A DNA stretch of 64,000 nt from the NCBI GenBank assembly GCA_965279005.1, contig CBDIHK010000027.1, positions 310,001 to 374,000 on the forward strand. The letters run 5' to 3'. Both the position numbers and the translations under genes were made by a program. This DNA comes from Planctobacterium sp965279005 (GTDB taxonomy: Bacteria; Pseudomonadota; Gammaproteobacteria; Enterobacterales; Alteromonadaceae). The notes beneath the pieces were generated by a model, which saw only the letters and a list, made by a program, of their open reading frames with translations, made no database searches and had not been told where the DNA came from. Shown piece after piece: positions 59,716-64,000 of this stretch. Each line of letters starts with the position of its first letter. Positions within the stretch are counted from its first letter, which is position 1.

Positions 59716-60954
59716 TTGGCTAATACAATTTATCCCAGGCTCATAGCAACGAAACTGGTTGAAGCGTTAAAAGACACTCCCGCTGTATGTTTATTAGGGT
59801 CTAGGCAGGTAGGAAAAACGACATTGGCTAAACAGCTTGAGCCTGAACGGACTTACCTTACATTTGATGATAGTACGCTGCTCAAAGCAGCAAAACAGGA
59901 TCCCACGGGATTTGTAAATGCACTACCTGCAAAGGTAATACTTGATGAAGTGCAACGTGTACCAGAATTGCTACCTGCCCTAAAAGCACAAATAGATAGC
60001 AACCGGGAACCAGGAAAATTCATTTTAACTGGCTAGGCTAATCTACTTTTATTGCCAGGCGTAAATGAGTCATTGGCAGGGCGGGTTGAAGTGGTCTACC
60101 TGCAACCCTTGGCTGAACAAGAAAAACAGAATGTAGCCAATTCGCTACTTGAAAAGTTTATAAGCAACCAAGTACAACCATCTATTCACGGTGCACAGGC
60201 GGCGCTGGACAATATTGAGCAAGCCTTGGTGTTTGGAGGCTATCCTGAACCCAATACCAGGACAGAAAAACGTGCGAGGCAATGGCATAGGCAATACTTA
60301 AACGCAATCATCCAGCGGGATGTAAAAGACATTGCAAAAATTCGTGACGAGGATGAACTCGCTAGGTTAATCCAATTGTTGGCGTTGCGTACTGGAAACC
60401 TGCTCAACATCAGCGGGTTGGCAAAAGATCTTGGGATTCAGCGGGAAACTGTTGATAAATACATTACCATTTTAGAACGTTTATTTTTGATCAGGCGCTT
60501 ACCTGCATGGCATAAAAATCAAGCTAAGCGTTTGGTGAAAGCACCTAAAGTACATCTGGTCGATTCCGGCCTGACATGCACCCTGGCAAATTTAAACTCC
60601 AGTGATTGGACTAACCTAAGCAATGATTTCGGTCCGGTATTGAAAAGCTTCGCTATACAGCAGTTATATTGCCAAGCAGGTTGGGGCGAGCATGAATTGC
60701 ACTTCTCTCATTATCGGGACAAAGACCAGTTCGAAGTAGACCTAGTGATAGAAGAAGGTACTAAAGTTTGGGGAGTAGAAGTAAAAAAATCTGCCAGTAT
60801 ACAACCTAAAGACGCCAGGGGATTGGCTCGCCTAGCGGCGCTGGTAGGTAAAGATTGGCAAGGCGGCATGTTGCTCTATACAGGGAACAATTGCTTACCA
60901 ATACCACAAGCGCCAAACTCCTTTGCCGTGCCAATAAACGCCCTTTGGAATTGA
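59716..60954 (+). pseudogene. AAA_14/DUF4143 ATPase interrupted by one nonsense codon
   Basis: The full reading frame runs from TTG 59716 to 60954 with a single in-frame TAG at 60034-60036 (ILTG*ANLLLLPGV); the expected residue is Ser, so TCG or TCA to TAG is likely. The AAA domain has Walker A (GSRQVGKTT), Walker B (VILDEVQ) and sensor-like parts; a DUF4143 PD-(D/E)xK-like tail follows (VDLVIEEGTKVWGVEVKKS). Such ATPases are common in accessory regions and of unclear role. The rest is intact, so the mutation is recent. Confidence 0.88.
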
Positions 60955-61095
60955 TTGCTATGCCAGCAGGGATCTCTGAAAGTAGGTACCGTTCGGACGG
61001 GCGGTGCTGCGCACCTAAAGAAACCGTTAATAACCTTGATGTAATTAAATCATAAGAGATATCAACCTTTTTTTAGTTGAAACCTTCCATGGTGA

Positions 61096-61283
61096 CAGTT
61101 TTTTGCTCCTGCAAAAACTGCATACACTACATCCATGTAGCTAAGGGCTTAACTCCGGGCACCCTGCCCTTCGCCCTGCGGGTCATCCTTCGGATGTTCC
61201 ACTTTGTTCCCGACAAAGTGGTCAGCCAGACGTCCACTTGTCTGGCGTTCGGCACTAAAACTGCTGCGCGCCCTCGCAGTTTT
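61096..61283. repeat. array of consecutive short hairpins
   Basis: Stems lie one after another: CAGTTTTTTGC/GCAAAAACTG (61096-61120), CTACAT/ATGTAG (61127-61140), CATCC/GGATG (61184-61196), CCACTTTGT/ACAAAGTGG (61199-61221), GCCAGAC/GTCTGGC (61225-61246) and AAAACTGC/GCAGTTTT (61257-61283). The stems are all different, so it is not a CRISPR array. The surrounding non-coding gap 60955-61616 contains no convincing gene; an open frame at 61077-61364 runs through the hairpins but has no ribosome binding site. Similar hairpin trains occur as noncoding repeats in some marine gammaproteobacteria, by recollection. Confidence 0.7.
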
Positions 61284-61616
61284 CGGGCGTGCCTCACCCC
61301 TCTATATCGGGTTAGCTGTCAGACCCTTGGAAATTTTTTCTTTCTTTTTAAATCAATAAGTTAACTTATTAAAGAACACTGTGTAAAACATACTGTATGA
61401 AATTTAGAGAAAAAACTCCATATTTCTAAGGGCGCTAACTACTACATATTGTGGTTTTGGGCATCTTCGAGGCACTAATATACGTTTTGGTGGAAAAAAT
61501 GGCGTTTTATTTCTTATTGGAATAAAGCACTAGACCTTGTCGTTAATTGGGCAAGTTTTTAATTTCACCGTCACCCATACGTTAGTGGAGTTAATCAATA
61601 ACTTCAAGGTGTGGTT

Positions 61617-61997
61617 ATGAAACGATTTCCCGCTATTGTGAGCTACGATATTTCCTGTAATAAAAGTCGCCGCAAATTTGCCAGAATCTTAGAAGCATAG
61701 CGCATTGATGGGCAATATTCGGTTGCAGAATGCCTGTTGAGCTACAAGGAAGCGAATGAGCTGGTATTGCAACTGACCGAACACATGGATGAAACCAGTG
61801 ATGCTCTTTTACTTGCCTGGTTGAGTACGCCAGTGTCCACTGCATTGGCAGGAAGTGCAGTTTGTGGCTTTAGTGAGGGGCTTGTTGTATGTCGTTACCC
61901 GCAGACAAATCCCGCGAGCGCCAAATCGTTACCCACACTGCACGTCGCAAGACTATGTACTTGCTTTGTTATGATATTCGCGAGCCAAAACGGTTAA
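61617..61997 (+). pseudogene. cas2-like gene with internal stop
   Basis: From ATG 61617: MKRFPAIVSYDISCNKSRRKFARILEA, then TAG at 61698-61700, then RIDGQYSVAECLLSYKEANELVLQLTEHMD and LLLAWLST. The YDI start, the R/K-rich helix and GQYSVAEC match the ferredoxin-like Cas2 fold. Normal length is about 95 residues. Past about 61880 the frame overlaps the next fragment and is probably not original sequence. Confidence 0.65.
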
Positions 61998-62038
61998 AAC
62001 GCATCCAGCGCCATGTTTCCCTGGTTGGCGTTGGCTGA
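61889..62038 (+). pseudogene. truncated cas2-like gene
   Basis: ATG 61889 to TGA 62036-62038 gives 49 residues: a leader of about 20 residues (MSLPADKSRERQIVTHTA), then MYLLCYDIREPKRLKRIQRHVSLVG, the first strand and helix of Cas2 with its metal-site Asp (YDI). The second half of the fold is missing. No cas1, no reverse transcriptase and no repeats are found beside it. Confidence 0.65.
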
Positions 62039-62136
62039 ATTGATTGGCTTGGGCACCAAAACCAGCTTTGCCTTTGGTGATATAAGTTGGCTTAGCGGTT
62101 ACCAGGATCTCTAATTCTGCCCTGATTTGGAAACTG

Positions 62137-62892
62137 CTAGTTAGTACACACTTCGCAGCTCGGGTTCTTCGGTACCTTGAAGGTTTGCCAGCTAGATTGC
62201 ATGGCGTCAAATAGCAACAGTTTTCCCACCAGCGCTTCGCCGTAGCCTGCAAGGATCTTGATGGCTTCCAGGGCTTGCATATTGCCAATGATGCCAACGA
62301 CGGGCGACATGATCCCGGATTCGACACAACTGAGGTTTTGTTCGCCAAAAAACTGGCTGATGCATTGGTAACAGGGGCATTTTTGCTGTTGAGGGATAAA
62401 GCTACAAACCTGCCCTTCCATGCGGATAGCGGCGCCCGATACTAAAGGCACACCATGCTGGTAGCAGGTATGGTTGAGCAGGTTGCGGGTTTCCAGGTTA
62501 TCGCTGCAGTCCAGCACAATATCGTGCTTGGGTATAAGCTCGCTGGCTTCTTGTCCTCCCAATCTTTGCGCTAATGCTGTGATCTGCAAATCTGGATTGA
62601 GCTGCTGCAAACTGGCCTGTGCCGAGAGCACTTTAGCGGTTCCGACGTCAACGTCCGTGTGCAGCACTTGCCTTTGCAAATTGGAAAGTTCGACAATGTC
62701 GGCGTCCACCAAGGTCATGCTGCCGATACCTGTAGCTGCCAAGTATTGGCCGGCGGCACAACCAAGGCCGCCCAAACCAACAAGCAATACACGGCTATTG
62801 AGCAAGCGCTCTTGCTTGTCCAAGTCAAAGCCCGGCATCAATATTTGCCGGTTAAAGCGCAGCGCCTGTTGTGGTGTGAGTTGTTTGTCCAA
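62137..62892 (-). CDS. moeB: MoeB/ThiF/HesA family adenylyltransferase
   Basis: MoeB adenylates the C-terminal glycine of MoaD so that sulfur can be added for molybdopterin synthesis. The 251-residue protein has the nucleotide loop VLLVGLGGLGCAAGQYLA, the catalytic Arg/Asp region VDADIVELSNLQRQVLH, and zinc ligands CPCYQC and CEVC. ThiF is a close relative, but the neighbours give no thiamine context. ATG 62892. Confidence 0.9.
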   Translation of the reverse strand: MDKQLTPQQALRFNRQILMPGFDLDKQERLLNSRVLLVGLGGLGCAAGQYLAATGIGSMTLVDADIVELSNLQRQVLHTDVDVGTAKVLSAQASLQQLNPDLQITALAQRLGGQEASELIPKHDIVLDCSDNLETRNLLNHTCYQHGVPLVSGAAIRMEGQVCSFIPQQQKCPCYQCISQFFGEQNLSCVESGIMSPVVGIIGNMQALEAIKILAGYGEALVGKLLLFDAMQSSWQTFKVPKNPSCEVCTN

Positions 62893-62996
62893 GCTTATTC
62901 CTGTACCTATGTGCTAGGGGCAACCTAGCACAATAAAAATGCAATTGTATACTTTGACTAGGGCATCTGAATTCGTCTTCCCGGCGACAGTTTAAG

Positions 62997-64000
62997 TCAG
63001 GCTTCGCTTAGCATGGTCAGAACAGCACGGCCTTTGATTATCGCATCTTCCGCTGCTTGTTCTTCGGTAATCCCCGATATGTGGAATACATTGATTGTTG
63101 TCTCCCGCCAATCTTTGCCCAAGCATCGTTCGACTTGTTCTAAAGGAACAAGGTCACCAACATAATGGAGAAATACTGCTTCGTGACTGTCGTGCATTTC
63201 GTTTAAGCATGACTCAAAATAGAATTGGCTCAATAGATGTCCGTATATGTCAACATAGCTAGGTTCGGCTTCGTCGTAGATATGCAAAATTCTACGAGGC
63301 TTAGCTTGCCAATAGGTTTTTTTGCCAAATTCATCCACCCAGAAGTCTTGAAACAACATGTAGCCTGACTCTGCGCAGAGAATTTCGATGGAATCTAGAG
63401 CTGTGCCAGCACTTTGCAAAAGGAACAGCCTCTGCAAGCTGACCCTTCCTATCGCGGTAGTAATTGCCTCTAAATCTGGTATTCGCTCTGAAAATAATAG
63501 TGATTGCAATCTATCCAATACTGTTGTGTTTCCTGTCCCTTTGAAGATGAAACCGGCAGCGTTAACCGCCATAGCTAGGACTTCTTGGTTAGTGGTGTCC
63601 GAATACAGTAGCTTTTCTACAATGGACTCGGCTGGTTTAAAGCGGGCAATGGCCAGGGTTTGCAGCAGTAAACGCAGTTGTGAAATCAGAAAGCCAGAGT
63701 CGTAAGCGCCATCAGCGTCTGACAAGCGATGAATATTGATTGTGGCAATAGCGAGTAGATCCGGGCATAGAATAGTCGATCTGCCTGATTCAATACGCGC
63801 GTATTCCAAGTTGCAGAGGTGATCAATGTTTTCCAGTGACGTTAAATTAATACCTTGTTTTACAGCTTTGACTATTTCGTCTGAAGCAATCCGGCCAGAT
63901 ATTGCGGCGATGGCAATAGAGTGCAAGGCCTCGTCATAGGTCTGGCTGTCTTCCAACGCTTGCAACATTGTCTCGGTGTTGCTCGCGTTGGCCTCAAATT
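62997..64000 (-). CDS. hypothetical protein, may continue beyond the window
   Basis: The frame stays open to the right edge; an internal ATG lies at 63968 but has no clear ribosome binding site, so the real start may be outside. The visible 323 residues are helical with repeat-like character (LLQTLAIARFKPAESIVEKLLYSDTTNQEVLAMAVNAAGF). No signal peptide or recognised domain was seen. The gene is 105 nt upstream of moeB on the same strand and its function is unknown. Confidence 0.65.
   Translation of the reverse strand, partial: FEANASNTETMLQALEDSQTYDEALHSIAIAAISGRIASDEIVKAVKQGINLTSLENIDHLCNLEYARIESGRSTILCPDLLAIATINIHRLSDADGAYDSGFLISQLRLLLQTLAIARFKPAESIVEKLLYSDTTNQEVLAMAVNAAGFIFKGTGNTTVLDRLQSLLFSERIPDLEAITTAIGRVSLQRLFLLQSAGTALDSIEILCAESGYMLFQDFWVDEFGKKTYWQAKPRRILHIYDEAEPSYVDIYGHLLSQFYFESCLNEMHDSHEAVFLHYVGDLVPLEQVERCLGKDWRETTINVFHISGITEEQAAEDAIIKGRAVLTMLSEA

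Noticed and set aside
61096..61283. CRISPR array
   Set aside because: The hairpins have different sequences and no constant repeat-spacer length.
61077..61364. Plus-strand ORF of 95 codons across the hairpin train
   Set aside because: No ribosome binding site and the sequence is dominated by hairpins; the reading frame is probably chance.
62039..62136. Possible gene fragment between cas2 remnants and moeB
   Set aside because: A short minus-strand open frame exists, but no start or family match supports it.

Overview
The window reads as chromosomal DNA of a Gram-negative gammaproteobacterium. It carries lipoproteins with a lipobox, an outer-membrane barrel ending in Phe, a LpxL-like acyltransferase, several c-di-GMP enzymes and an OmpW/OprF-like complement of envelope genes. 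The gene mix (OvoA, DUF3630-like protein, the cfa/DUF2878/DUF3833 set, many orphan SBP_bac_3-type periplasmic proteins) is typical of marine Alteromonadales-like bacteria. That taxonomic guess is inference. No rRNA or tRNA gene was recognised.

Layout. 1-6.2 kb: two large c-di-GMP proteins (a 7TMR-DISM/PAS/GGDEF/EAL protein split by a frameshift in a run of seven T, and a PAS-PAS-GGDEF-BLUF blue-light protein) flank ribA, which supplies flavin. 6.2-9.8 kb: a minus-strand operon SDR-cfa-DUF2878-chalcone isomerase-like-DUF3833, behind a MerR-type palindrome. 10-14.9 kb: an orphan periplasmic binding protein, ovothiol synthase ovoA with an upstream glutamine-synthetase-like gene, and a flavin reductase. 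15-26.5 kb: an AT-richer accessory island. It holds a tight four-gene cassette (2OG-Fe(II) oxygenase, AlaX-type tRNA editing protein, HTH protein, small membrane protein), a RAYT transposase pseudogene cut by a complete IS21-family element, an IS481 remnant, a three-gene envelope lipoprotein operon and a decayed IS3-family element. Three copies of one short sequence bracket its two halves.

26.5-37.9 kb: envelope and signalling genes: an OmpR/EnvZ-type pair, a fasciclin protein, CreA, and a response regulator / two-propeller histidine kinase / periplasmic binding protein set. 38-47.2 kb: a minus-strand cluster of ACP, LpxL-like acyltransferase, MsbA-like ABC exporter, two-component pair, hydrolase, AMP-ligase and PLP decarboxylase. 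It resembles the accessory part of exosortase-A loci, but no exosortase is present here. 47.4-59.5 kb: GNAT, methyltransferase-like protein, M14 peptidase, yghU, an SDR/TetR divergent pair with two perfect palindromic operators, an Eco47II-like restriction-modification pair, and hemN with an FNR-like box.

59.5-62.1 kb is a graveyard: 23-bp direct repeats, an AAA_14/DUF4143 ATPase with one nonsense codon, a run of hairpins and two broken cas2-like genes, probably the scar of a lost CRISPR adaptation module. The window closes with moeB and an unrecognised gene that runs off the edge.
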